From NCBI GenBank assembly GCA_018222805.1, contig JAAEZQ010000036.1:1-35289 (forward strand): a stretch of DNA of 35,289 nt, written 5' to 3'. Within the stretch, counting starts at the first letter, position 1; every line of letters starts with the position of its first letter. The translations under genes and the position numbers were made by a program. The notes under the pieces were generated by a model that ran no database searches, had not been told where the DNA came from, and saw only the letters and a program-made list of their open reading frames with translations. Source of the DNA: Vibrionaceae bacterium (lineage in GTDB: Bacteria > Pseudomonadota > Gammaproteobacteria > Enterobacterales > Vibrionaceae). Positions 8,716-16,575 of the stretch are shown piece by piece.

Positions 8716-8750
8716 AAGGGCGACTTTTTATGATGTCGCCCTTGTTTTTT
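8716..8750 (+). terminator. Rho-independent terminator after the chemoreceptor gene
   Basis: The arms AAGGGCGAC (8716-8724) and GTCGCCCTT (8735-8743) form a 9-pair stem with a 10-base loop. A T run follows at 8745-8750. It isolates the receptor gene from the CARF gene downstream. Confidence 0.9.
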
Positions 8751-8836
8751 ATCCGCCGTGTCTACATATCGTTATGTATGGCTGGCTCACCCTCTTGCAT
8801 ATCTATTTTCGAGCGGCCGCATAAAAAGGAAAATCT

Positions 8837-9997
8837 ATGGCTGTTCATGTTGGTATTATTGACCAAGACCCAGTGAGATTGGTTACTCCTCTTTTGGATA
8901 ATCGCACAATAAGTTCGCATATTGTCTTTATCGGTGACTCAAGCCAAAAAGAAATGTACAACCGATTGAGTTCCGTATTAACGCAGCGAGAGATTACCTC
9001 CGAATTCTTTGAGATCCCTTCCGCAGTCAATACCTCTTTGATTAAACAATCGATTCAGAAATTAGCAAAGGACCTTGATGATCGCGGCGAGGAAGTAAAA
9101 CTCAATGCAAGCTGTGGCCTTCGACATCGTTTGCTTTCTGTTTATGAAGTCTTCCGCACTTATCACTGGCCAATCTTTGTGGTTGAGCCAAACAGTGACA
9201 AATTATGCTGGCTTTACCCTGATGGCCAAGAAGACACACAGGTAGAAGATCATATTAAGATTGCAGATTACCTAACGATTTTTGGTGCGCGAGGCGAGTT
9301 CCAGTATCTTGACCTTCCCCCTTTGCTTGATAAAAAGCTATATGAACTGGGTGAGCGCTGGGCATCAAGCGCCCTCGAGCTTGGTCCCGGCTTAGCCACA
9401 CTGAACTACCTTGCGACTACATGTCGTAAAGAGCAGAAGTTGGATGTAGAGCTGTCTGAAAAACAACAAGGCTATCGAGAACTCAACATGTTGATTAGCG
9501 ATCTTGTTGAAGCGCAAATTGCCACCTACGAAAACGGCATTCTAACATTCGCGAATGAAGATGCTCGTCGCTTCTCTAACGGAGAATGGCTGGAAACTCT
9601 AGTGAACAGCACTGTTAAACAGATTCAAGACACCATGCCAACGATTCAAGACCGGTCATTGAACGTTCAGGTCTATCGCAAGCTTGGAGAAAGTGAAGTG
9701 CGTAATGAACTTGATGTAGCGACAGTGGTAAACAACAAGCTTCACATTATCGAGTGTAAAACAAAGGGCATGCGCGATGACGGCGATGATACGTTATACA
9801 AGCTGGAATCACTGCGTGATCTATTAGGTGGCCTGCAAGCTAGAGCAATGCTGGTCAGCTTCCGCCCGCTACGTCATAACGACATTACTCGTGCTGAAGA
9901 CTTGGGATTGGCTCTGATTGGTCCTGATGAACTAAAAGATCTTAAAACTCACCTTACTACTTGGTTTAAGGCTGCAGGTGGCTCGGACGAAGTTTAA
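8837..9997 (+). CDS. Stand-alone CARF-domain putative nuclease (DUF1887, VC1899/Can2/Card1-like)
   Basis: This 386-residue protein resembles V. cholerae VC1899 in kind, length and neighbourhood (a structural-genomics target, from memory). Three parts are visible. An N-terminal Rossmann-like CARF sensor covers about 1-150. A winged-helix-like middle covers about 165-250. A C-terminal PD-(D/E)xK nuclease core has Glu250 or Glu253, Asp293 (in ELDVA), and Glu306 with Lys308 (in IIECKT); all catalytic positions are present. In type III CRISPR systems, Can2/Card1 relatives cut nucleic acids when cyclic oligoadenylate binds the CARF domain. Here the usual NxTGGTK-like binding loop appears as NASCGLRHR (residues 90-98), so the ligand may differ. 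No Cas genes or repeats lie in the window. The ribosome site AAAGGA is good, and the gene is flanked by terminators, so it is monocistronic. Confidence 0.85.
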   Translation: MAVHVGIIDQDPVRLVTPLLDNRTISSHIVFIGDSSQKEMYNRLSSVLTQREITSEFFEIPSAVNTSLIKQSIQKLAKDLDDRGEEVKLNASCGLRHRLLSVYEVFRTYHWPIFVVEPNSDKLCWLYPDGQEDTQVEDHIKIADYLTIFGARGEFQYLDLPPLLDKKLYELGERWASSALELGPGLATLNYLATTCRKEQKLDVELSEKQQGYRELNMLISDLVEAQIATYENGILTFANEDARRFSNGEWLETLVNSTVKQIQDTMPTIQDRSLNVQVYRKLGESEVRNELDVATVVNNKLHIIECKTKGMRDDGDDTLYKLESLRDLLGGLQARAMLVSFRPLRHNDITRAEDLGLALIGPDELKDLKTHLTTWFKAAGGSDEV

Positions 9998-10017
9998 TCG
10001 AGACAGAAAATACAAAA

Positions 10018-10038
10018 AGCAGCGAAAACGCTGCTTTT
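10018..10038 (+). terminator. Terminator of the CARF gene
   Basis: Stem AGCAGCG/CGCTGCT (10018-10024 and 10029-10035) with an AAAA loop is followed by a short T run (10035-10038). It lies 20 bases past the CARF stop codon. Confidence 0.8.
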
Positions 10039-10064
10039 GGGGTACTGACGGTACAACTATAAGC

Positions 10065-10092
10065 AAAAAGCCAGAGTTCCCTCTGGCTTTTT
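10065..10092. terminator. Bidirectional terminator between the CARF gene and udp
   Basis: Stem GCCAGAG/CTCTGGC (10070-10076 and 10081-10087) with loop TTCC is flanked by five A on the left and five T on the right, so it can stop transcription from either side. It serves udp on the minus strand and backs up the CARF terminator. Confidence 0.9.
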
Positions 10093-10120
10093 CTGTTCTA
10101 TTCCGTCAATCAAAGACGAA

Positions 10121-10879
10121 TTAAAGCATCTTACGTGCTGCTTCTACGACAACTTTGATAGAACGAGCTTCTGTCTCTTTCAGAGTTGAGTGATCTGGGA
10201 TCTCTTTCTGTGTACGGTTAATAATAACACCTGCGACACAACCCGCTTTCAAGCCAGAACTTGCACACATAGTTAGCAATGTCGCCGACTCCATTTCAAA
10301 GTTCAGAACGCCCATATCTTGCCATTCTTTCATCGAGCCTTGGAAACGCTTAACAACGCGACCAGTGAAGGTATCGTAGCGCTCTTGACCCGGGTAGAAA
10401 GTATCACTTGACGCTGTTACGCCCATATGGACAGTCGCACCAGATCCTTCTACAGCCGCTTTCATTGCTGTCGCCACATCAAAGTCAGCAACCGCCGGAA
10501 ACTCCATTGGCGCGAAGTGCAGGCTGGCACCATCTAGACGAACAGAACCTGTCGTCACAATCATGTCACCAACGTTTACGTGTGGTTGGATAGCGCCAGT
10601 GGTACCAACGCGTAGGAAAGTACGTACGCCAAGCTGAGCTAACTCTTCAACCGCAATAGAAGTCGAAGGGCCACCGATACCAGTTGAACAAACCACAACA
10701 GGCTTACCGTCCAACTCTGCACGGTATAGCGTGTATTCACGTTGGCTTGCAAGAAATACTGGGTTCTCCATTTGCTCTGCGATTTTTTGAACGCGGGCAG
10801 GATCACCAGGAATAATGGCTAGAGTCGCACCATTAAGATCAGCTTCAGTAACACCGAGATGGAATACAGCTTGAGACAT
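10121..10879 (-). CDS. udp: Uridine phosphorylase
   Basis: This hexameric cytosolic enzyme catalyses uridine plus phosphate to uracil and ribose-1-phosphate (pyrimidine salvage). The 252 residues match E. coli Udp (253). The phosphate-binding IIPGDPARVQKIA segment near the N terminus, the TGIGGPSTSIAVEEL motif, and FEMESATLLTMC (ribose-binding Glu-Met-Glu) are all intact. The ribosome site is AAGGAG. The gene stands alone, with its own terminator. The upstream region carries two CRP-like sites 52 bases apart with a CytR-like octamer between, as in nucleoside-catabolism promoters. Confidence 0.96.
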   Translation of the reverse strand: MSQAVFHLGVTEADLNGATLAIIPGDPARVQKIAEQMENPVFLASQREYTLYRAELDGKPVVVCSTGIGGPSTSIAVEELAQLGVRTFLRVGTTGAIQPHVNVGDMIVTTGSVRLDGASLHFAPMEFPAVADFDVATAMKAAVEGSGATVHMGVTASSDTFYPGQERYDTFTGRVVKRFQGSMKEWQDMGVLNFEMESATLLTMCASSGLKAGCVAGVIINRTQKEIPDHSTLKETEARSIKVVVEAARKML

Positions 10880-10946
10880 AAGTCGCTCCTTATTGTGGCT
10901 TATTTTTCGGCAATAAGCTCATTAATCTGTGGTTGGGTACAGAAGC

Positions 10947-10989
10947 ACTGTAACGAACCTTAAGGGGATATATAGTGATCTCAATCACA
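10947..10989 (-). promoter_or_regulatory. udp promoter with class II CRP site
   Basis: A strong CRP dyad, AGTGA-N6-TCACA, lies at 10974-10989. A candidate -10 hexamer TACAGT (minus strand, 10947-10952) would give a start near 10940, placing the centre of the CRP site at exactly -41.5, the class II position. The -10 choice is inference; the dyad is clear. Confidence 0.6.
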
Positions 10990-10996
10990 TCAACAA

Positions 10997-11041
10997 AATG
11001 CAATATAACCACACTTTCACAAAAAATAGACTCCAATCACA
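10997..11041 (-). promoter_or_regulatory. Second CRP-like site and CytR-like octamer of udp
   Basis: A weaker CRP-like site (ATAGA-N6-TCACA, 11026-11041) is centred 52 bases upstream of the first, which would be -93.5. Between them, ATTGCATT on the minus strand (10997-11004) matches the CytR octamer GTTGCATT at 7 of 8 bases. The spacing is the one known for deoP2-type promoters, where CytR bridges two CRP dimers. Confidence 0.45.
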
Positions 11042-11131
11042 CTTTTAATGAAAATTGAATCAGGTTGCATAAAAGATAGACAACTAATACAACTCAGCTA
11101 TCAAGCCGAGCAATACCGAGTGCAAGAAAAT

Positions 11132-11163
11132 AAAAAACCCGAGACACGGTTATGTCTCGGGTT
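11132..11163 (-). terminator. Terminator of zntA
   Basis: An 11-pair stem has arms AACCCGAGACA (11136-11146) and TGTCTCGGGTT (11153-11163). On the minus strand it runs into T residues (complement of 11132-11137). It lies 27 bases past the zntA stop. Confidence 0.92.
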
Positions 11164-11189
11164 AAATATAGTGCAACTTTGTTTCAATA

Positions 11190-13484
11190 CTACATGAGCT
11201 GCGACTTAAAACGTAACAGCCTCAAGGCATTCAGTGTCACCAGTGCCGTCGCCCCACTATCTGCCAATACTGCCATCCAAAGCCCGGTAATACCAAACAG
11301 GCTGGTCACAAGAAAAATACCTTTAAGACCAAGTGCTAACGCAACATTCTGGCGAATATTGTTCATTGTAGCTCGTGACAATTCGATCATAGCTGGTAGT
11401 TCGGACAGGCGATTATGAGTCAGGGCTGCATCTGCCGTTTCAAGAGCCACATCCGTCCCACCTCCCATGGCAATACCAATACTGGATGCCTTCATCGCTG
11501 GCGCATCGTTGATTCCATCCCCCAGCATCGCAACGGTATGTTGCCTAGAGAGCACTTCAACGTAATGGACTTTATCAGCTGGCAGTAAACTGGCTTGGTA
11601 ATCTAACCCTATTTGGTTTGCAATCGCTTCTGCGCTACGAGGGTTATCACCCGTTAACATCACCGAAGAAATACCTAATCTTTTGAGAGCAGCCACAGCA
11701 TGTTGTGCATCCTCACGTAAGGTATCCTGCCAGGCAATCAAACCTACGACCTTTTCCTCTAAGCGAACAATCACCACCGTTTTCCCCGACTCTTCCAAGT
11801 CAGTAACCTGTTCTTGCTGCTCTTGAGAAAGCTGGAACTCTGCTTTTGAAGGTGCAATAGCCTGAATTAGCTTACCCTCCACGATCCCCGTTACGCCCGA
11901 ACCAACTTGTACTATTTTTTCACGGGCTTCGGGAATAGTAATTCCCAGCTCTTTGGTCTTGTCAACCAGCGACACCGCTAATGGATGACTTGATCCCACT
12001 TCAATCGATGCGGTAAGGCTCATTAGCTGCTCTTTAGTCACACCATAAGCCAATACATCGGTAAGTTGAGGTTTACCCTCGGTCAGCGTACCGGTTTTAT
12101 CAAAAGCCACCGACTCCACTTTGCCAAGCAACTCCAACGCTGCACCGCCTTTGATTAACGCACCACGTCGTGCTGCCGCCGCTAAACCCGAGGTAATGGC
12201 TGCAGGTGTCGAGATAACCAATGCACAAGGGCAAGCAATAAGCAGGAGCGCTAAACCACGGTAAATCCATGTATCCCAAGGCTGAGCGAACAACAGTGGC
12301 GGAGCAATGACAACAACCAGCGACACCAGCATCATAAACGGCGTATACCAACGGCTGAACTTATCGAGGAAACGTTCGAACGGAGCTTTTCGTGATTCGG
12401 CTTCTTCAATCAAGTGTAAAATTCGGTCAATAGCATTATCACCTTGTCGAGAAGTGACTTGTACCTGGACCACCTTATCGACAACCACAGCGCCCGCCAT
12501 GATTTTTCCGCCTTCTTCGTATTCAACGGGAATGGATTCTCCTGTTAATGCACTTTCGTCAAAACTGGCCAGAGAATTCATGAGTACACCGTCAGCAGAT
12601 AAACGACCGCCAGGTGCGATTTCAATCACATCACCAGGCTGAAGTTGGGAGGCTGGTACTTCTTTGCGCACGCCTTCTTCAACCAAAACCGCGTTTTCAG
12701 GAACCAAGTCCATCAGAGCCTGAATACCACTTCGAGCACGAGATGATGCGTATGCTTCTAACTTTTCACCAATAAGGAAAAGCAATAGCACCATCGCGGC
12801 TTCTGCGGTTTCACCTAAATATAATGCCCCTAATGCTGCAACGCTCATCAGGGTTTCAATAGCAAACGGCGTTCCTCCTTTCGCTAATTTCACCGCTTTG
12901 CGAGCAATTGGAAATAGTCCAAGCAAGCAGGTTAGAGTAAATAACCATGAGCTAACTTGAGGACTCACATTGGCAACAGCAGCAGCGACCAGCATCGCTC
13001 CAGCGATAAATAGAATTTGCAAATGGTCTGAAATAACTGCACGCCAACCTTTGATTTGATTTTTATTACTTGGTTTATCCAGTGACGCGAGAGGAAAGCC
13101 CGTCTGACGAGCGGTTTGTTCAATAAGAGATGTCAGTGAGTGATCATCAAAATCGACAACCAATTTCTCGGTGGCAAATAACACTTTCGCATTGTTTACC
13201 CCCTCTAAACTGGTAATGGCTTTTTCAAGTTTTAGTGCACATGATGGGCAATCCATGTCTGCGACAAGCCAACGGCTGCGGATTAAAGATTGCGGCAATT
13301 TCTCAGGGGCTTCTTCTGCCGTGGAGTCCGAACTGCCGCTGCAACACCCGCTTTCACCCGTATCGACCGTTGTTTGTTTAATGTGAAGGGTCGGTTTAGT
13401 TGACGCACAGCAGGAGTCACTCACTCCTATAGTCCCCCCAGATTTAATTTTGTCTGATTGACAACCTTGGTTTTTCGTACACAT
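11190..13484 (-). CDS. zntA: Zinc/cadmium/lead-exporting P1B-type ATPase
   Basis: This inner-membrane pump uses ATP to export divalent soft metals. The order of parts is: a cysteine-rich N-terminal tail (residues 1-50, with SCCAS and GCCSG pairs), one HMA domain with MDCPSC (Cys79, Cys82), a membrane domain with the CPC motif (Cys418-Pro-Cys420), phosphorylation site DKTGTLTEG (Asp462), the HP motif SSHPLAVS, and the hinge GDGINDAPAM. A conserved Asp late in the last helix (AVLADSGATALVTLNALRLL) fits ZntA, not copper pumps. Length is 764, against about 730 for E. coli ZntA; the extra comes from the Cys-rich tail. The ribosome site is AAGGA. A MerR-type promoter lies just upstream; the regulator gene is not in the window. 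Confidence 0.94.
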   Translation of the reverse strand: MCTKNQGCQSDKIKSGGTIGVSDSCCASTKPTLHIKQTTVDTGESGCCSGSSDSTAEEAPEKLPQSLIRSRWLVADMDCPSCALKLEKAITSLEGVNNAKVLFATEKLVVDFDDHSLTSLIEQTARQTGFPLASLDKPSNKNQIKGWRAVISDHLQILFIAGAMLVAAAVANVSPQVSSWLFTLTCLLGLFPIARKAVKLAKGGTPFAIETLMSVAALGALYLGETAEAAMVLLLFLIGEKLEAYASSRARSGIQALMDLVPENAVLVEEGVRKEVPASQLQPGDVIEIAPGGRLSADGVLMNSLASFDESALTGESIPVEYEEGGKIMAGAVVVDKVVQVQVTSRQGDNAIDRILHLIEEAESRKAPFERFLDKFSRWYTPFMMLVSLVVVIAPPLLFAQPWDTWIYRGLALLLIACPCALVISTPAAITSGLAAAARRGALIKGGAALELLGKVESVAFDKTGTLTEGKPQLTDVLAYGVTKEQLMSLTASIEVGSSHPLAVSLVDKTKELGITIPEAREKIVQVGSGVTGIVEGKLIQAIAPSKAEFQLSQEQQEQVTDLEESGKTVVIVRLEEKVVGLIAWQDTLREDAQHAVAALKRLGISSVMLTGDNPRSAEAIANQIGLDYQASLLPADKVHYVEVLSRQHTVAMLGDGINDAPAMKASSIGIAMGGGTDVALETADAALTHNRLSELPAMIELSRATMNNIRQNVALALGLKGIFLVTSLFGITGLWMAVLADSGATALVTLNALRLLRFKSQLM

Positions 13485-13526
13485 AAGCCATGTTCCTTAT
13501 TGGGATAACCTGTTCTTCTGACAATA

Positions 13527-13558
13527 AGGATAAACCTTAGAGTCTGCTCTAAGGTCAA
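13527..13558 (-). promoter_or_regulatory. zntA promoter with MerR-family (ZntR/CadR-like) operator
   Basis: On the minus strand a -35 TTGACC (13553-13558) and a -10 TATCCT (13527-13532) are separated by 20 bases, the overlong spacer typical of MerR-family promoters. The spacer holds a perfect dyad, ACCTTAGAG-N4-CTCTAAGGT (13534-13555). The organisation equals that of E. coli zntA, which ZntR controls. The implied leader is about 35 bases. Confidence 0.88.
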
Positions 13559-13594
13559 GCCGATTTTATAAAAAGTTATGGTTTACTTAAACTT

Positions 13595-13630
13595 AAAACC
13601 AAAAAAGACGCTAGTGCGCCTTTTTGGTTT
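13595..13630 (-). terminator. Terminator of the CBS-domain gene
   Basis: Arms around AAACCAAAAA and TTTTTGGTTT enclose a GACGC/GCGCC core with loop TAGT. The A/T-rich base of the stem supplies the T run on the minus strand. It lies directly downstream of the CBS gene. Confidence 0.65.
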
Positions 13631-13647
13631 GTCTGTGTAAACATTAT

Positions 13648-14067
13648 CTAAACCGGATGCATGAAGCACTCGTTTAGTGTCATAGCTAACGCTCTCAAAA
13701 CATCACGCCTGGTAATAATACCAACCAGTTTGCCCTTATCATCAACAACTGGGTACACTTTAGGTTTACCGACCTTCATCATGTCTGCCAGCTCAATGAT
13801 CGACATTTCTGGTGAAACCGACAGCACATCCTGATGCATACACTCTTGAACCGTATGCGTATCCTGGCAGTGATAACTCGATTTAACCAACTTATCCAAC
13901 AAGTCTTGTTCCGACAAGAACCCCACTACTTTTTTATTCTCATCGATGACGGGACCACCGAGAATCACACTTTGCATCACCTTGTTCAAAGCAGCCGTAA
14001 GCGACATGTCTTTGGTGAAAGTCACTGCTTGCAACGTCATGTAATCTTTTACTTTTAATGAGTACAT
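13648..14067 (-). CDS. Two-CBS-domain protein
   Basis: This cytosolic protein of 139 residues consists only of a CBS pair (Bateman module), which usually binds adenine nucleotides and regulates a partner. The first CBS covers roughly residues 7-60 (VKDYMTLQAVTF to VVGFLSEQDLLDKL) and the second roughly 76-132 (ECMHQDVLSVSPEMSI to LVGIITRRDVLRAL). No transmembrane or enzymatic domain is attached. The start has AAGGAG. It appears to be transcribed alone. The partner and ligand cannot be told from sequence. Confidence 0.88.
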   Translation of the reverse strand: MYSLKVKDYMTLQAVTFTKDMSLTAALNKVMQSVILGGPVIDENKKVVGFLSEQDLLDKLVKSSYHCQDTHTVQECMHQDVLSVSPEMSIIELADMMKVGKPKVYPVVDDKGKLVGIITRRDVLRALAMTLNECFMHPV

Positions 14068-14300
14068 TCTTATCTCCTTAGCACCATTTTCTTGCGGCCT
14101 TTAGATAAGTGTCGTCTAATTTTCTGATTTTACTAAATTGAAAGTGTCAATTTTGTTCATAGACCTAGTCTATTGATCTTTATCTTAATTAAGATGCATG
14201 AAAAACAAACAAGTCTGTCGTAGCATATTTAAATAATTTATTAAGTTACCAACGTTCAATTCCATTGAATTTGGCGGCAAGAATGCTCAGCAACACATAC

Positions 14301-14330
14301 AAAAAAGCCAGTCAAAAAAACTGACTGGCT
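14301..14330 (-). terminator. Terminator of the FAD oxidoreductase gene
   Basis: Stem AGCCAGTCA/TGACTGGCT (14306-14314 and 14322-14330) with a 7-base loop runs on the minus strand into T residues (complement of 14301-14306). It is 28 bases past the stop codon. Confidence 0.9.
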
Positions 14331-14357
14331 TTATTCACTTAATCAAGCAACTTATAA

Positions 14358-15977
14358 TTAGGCGTTTTCCATCGCTGCAACAATATCGCGTGCTACTGCT
14401 TCTGCGACTTTAATACCGTCGATACCAGCAGACAAAATACCACCCGCATAACCAGCGCCTTCACCCGCTGGGTAGAAGCCCTTCAAGTTAATGCTTTGGA
14501 AGTCTTTACCACGTTTAATGCACACAGGTGAAGAGGTACGCGTTTCCACACCCGTTAACAGACCATCCTCTGAAGCAAAACCTTTGATCTTACGATCGAA
14601 TGCTGGAATGGCTTCTCGAATCGCTTCTATAGCAAACGCTGGCAGCGCTTTCGATAAATCCGTTAATTTGATACCTGGTGTAAATGACGGCTCGACATCG
14701 CCTAATTCACTTGGATCGCGACCTTTCAGGAAATCACCAATCTTTTGCGCTGGTGCATCGTAAGTCTCACCACCTAGCTTATAAGCACCTGATTCCAACT
14801 CACGCTGGAAGCGAATACCTGCAAGCGGGTCACCCGGGTAGTCCAACTCTGGCGAGATACCCACAACAATAGCACTGTTTGCGTTACGCTCGGAGCGAGA
14901 GTATTGGCTCATGCCATTTGTAACTACGCGCCCCTCTTCTGACGTAGCAGCAACCACAGTACCACCCGGACACATACAGAAGCTGTATACTGTGCGACCA
15001 TTCTTACAATGGTGCACCAGTTTATAATCCGCGGCACCAAGAATAGGGTGACCTGCATTTGGACCAAAGCGCGCTTCGTCGATCATCGATTGTTTGTGTT
15101 CGATACGGAAACCCACCGAAAATGGTTTTGCTTCCATGTATACACCGCGCTCATGCAGCATCTCAAACGTATCACGTGCACTATGACCGACCGCCAACAC
15201 AATATGGCGAGATTTGATTTCTTCACCATTGGATAACGTTACGCCTGTAATCTGGCCATCTTCCATATGAAGATCATCAACACGAGTGCTAAAACGGATT
15301 TCGCCACCCAGTTCGATGATTTTTGCGCGCATTTTCTCGATCATCGTTACCAGCTTAAAGGTACCAATGTGCGGTTTACTTACGTATAGAATTTCTTCTG
15401 GCGCACCAGCGTCCACGAACTCCGTGATTACTTTACGGCCATAGAAGTTTGGATCTTTTACCTGGCTGTACAGTTTACCGTCAGAGAATGTGCCTGCGCC
15501 GCCCTCACCAAACTGTACGTTTGATTCTGTGTTTAGAGCACGTTTACGCCAAAAGCCGAACGTATCTTTAGTTCGCTCACGAACTTCTTTACCACGTTCC
15601 ACAATAATCGGGTTAAAGCCCATTTGAGCCAGAACAAGGCCTGCAAAAAGACCACAAGGACCGAAACCGATAACCACTGGGCGCTCTTTTAGGTTTTCAG
15701 GTGCTTTCGCGACAAATTTGTACTCCATATCCGGAGTTTGGCGAACATGTGGATCTTTTGCGAATTTTTCTAACAGTGCTTCTTCATCGCCTTCTACGAT
15801 AACATCAAGCGTGTAAATAAGGTGAATGTTGGTTTTCTTTCGAGCATCGTACCCGCGTCTAAAAACGTTAAAAGAGATGACTTTCTCGGCAGGAATGTCT
15901 AGCTTTTTAGTAATCGCGTCTAATAGCGCGTCTTCCTCGTGATCAAGAGGAAGTTTAATTTCATTAATACGAATCAT
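14358..15977 (-). CDS. COG2509-like FAD-dependent oxidoreductase
   Basis: This is a predicted flavoprotein dehydrogenase of unknown substrate, 539 residues. An N-terminal roughly 85-residue alpha/beta domain (IRINEIKLPLDH onward) precedes an FAD-binding Rossmann motif, VIGFGPCGLFAGLVLAQMG, a FGEGGAGTFSDGKLYS loop, an HIVLAVGHSARDTF stretch and a final YPAGEGAGYAGGI FAD motif. This combination is typical of the uncharacterised family often annotated as an NAD(P)/FAD-dependent oxidoreductase. I start it at ATG 15975-15977; the frame extends 13 codons further to a TTG without a good ribosome site. It is divergent from fdxA with a 200-base gap; whether the ferredoxin is its partner is unknown. 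Confidence 0.85.
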   Translation of the reverse strand: MIRINEIKLPLDHEEDALLDAITKKLDIPAEKVISFNVFRRGYDARKKTNIHLIYTLDVIVEGDEEALLEKFAKDPHVRQTPDMEYKFVAKAPENLKERPVVIGFGPCGLFAGLVLAQMGFNPIIVERGKEVRERTKDTFGFWRKRALNTESNVQFGEGGAGTFSDGKLYSQVKDPNFYGRKVITEFVDAGAPEEILYVSKPHIGTFKLVTMIEKMRAKIIELGGEIRFSTRVDDLHMEDGQITGVTLSNGEEIKSRHIVLAVGHSARDTFEMLHERGVYMEAKPFSVGFRIEHKQSMIDEARFGPNAGHPILGAADYKLVHHCKNGRTVYSFCMCPGGTVVAATSEEGRVVTNGMSQYSRSERNANSAIVVGISPELDYPGDPLAGIRFQRELESGAYKLGGETYDAPAQKIGDFLKGRDPSELGDVEPSFTPGIKLTDLSKALPAFAIEAIREAIPAFDRKIKGFASEDGLLTGVETRTSSPVCIKRGKDFQSINLKGFYPAGEGAGYAGGILSAGIDGIKVAEAVARDIVAAMENA

Positions 15978-16177
15978 GTCGATGTCTCGGATAGTAGGTG
16001 TCTTAGCCAGAATCAAAAGAGTCTCCGGCTCACAATGGCGCGCATTTTACGAGAATTTGAATTGTCTGTCATACTAAATCAAAACTAGACGATGGATTTA
16101 GCTTAGTGTTGAATTTTGCCTTGGGATGAGTATTATCCCCCATTCCTTCATTTTGACTAAACTAAGAGCTGATTATC

Positions 16178-16501
16178 ATGGCGTTTGTCGTAACCGATAA
16201 CTGTATCCAATGTAAATACACTGACTGTGTCGCAGTGTGCCCGGCTGACGCCTTTCACGAAGGGCCAAACTTCATGGTAATCAATCCAATAGAGTGTATC
16301 GACTGTGGTTTGTGCGTCGACGAGTGTGACGCTCATGCGATTTTCCAGGAAGATGAAGTCCCTGAAGATCAACAGATCTATATAGAGCTCAATGCAGAGC
16401 TTGCTGAGATTTGGCCAGTGCAAACAGAGGTAAAACCAGCAATGGAAGAAGCCGAGAAGTGGAACGGCGTACCAAACAAGTTAGATATGTTGGAAAAATA
16501 A
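16178..16501 (+). CDS. fdxA: 7Fe ferredoxin FdxA
   Basis: This small soluble electron carrier holds one 3Fe-4S and one 4Fe-4S cluster. The 107 residues are of Azotobacter FdI type. By analogy Cys9, Cys17 and Cys50 would hold the 3Fe cluster, and Cys21, Cys40, Cys43 and Cys46 the 4Fe cluster; Cys12 is the extra one. The C-terminal extension (QQIYIELNAELAEIWP) is characteristic. After the last cluster cysteine, the usual proline is replaced by aspartate (ECDAHAI). It is transcribed alone, convergent with the RNA methyltransferase gene, sharing a terminator. Confidence 0.94.
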   Translation: MAFVVTDNCIQCKYTDCVAVCPADAFHEGPNFMVINPIECIDCGLCVDECDAHAIFQEDEVPEDQQIYIELNAELAEIWPVQTEVKPAMEEAEKWNGVPNKLDMLEK

Positions 16502-16515
16502 CCGTATTTAAAACG

Positions 16516-16552
16516 AAAAAAGCGTAATAACCGAAGTTGTTACGCTTTTTTT
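16516..16552. terminator. Shared bidirectional terminator of fdxA and the methyltransferase gene
   Basis: Stem GCGTAATAAC/GTTGTTACGC (16522-16531 and 16536-16545) is flanked by A and T runs. On the minus strand the loop is C(TTCG)G, the exceptionally stable tetraloop. It separates the two convergent genes and can serve both. Confidence 0.92.
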
Positions 16553-16575
16553 GTCTCTCAATTTCTCTTAATCAA

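Noticed and set aside
8682..8836. CRISPR repeats near the CARF gene
   Set aside because: The flanks contain only a terminator and a short leader; no regularly spaced repeats occur anywhere in the window.
12307..12642. Plus-strand open frame opposite zntA
   Set aside because: Antisense to the conserved core of the pump and of low-complexity Ser/Thr-rich composition typical of shadows.
11190..13484. Copper pump (CopA) instead of ZntA
   Set aside because: The C-terminal helix keeps the Asp of Zn/Cd/Pb pumps, the HMA motif is of ZntA type, and the promoter resembles E. coli zntA.
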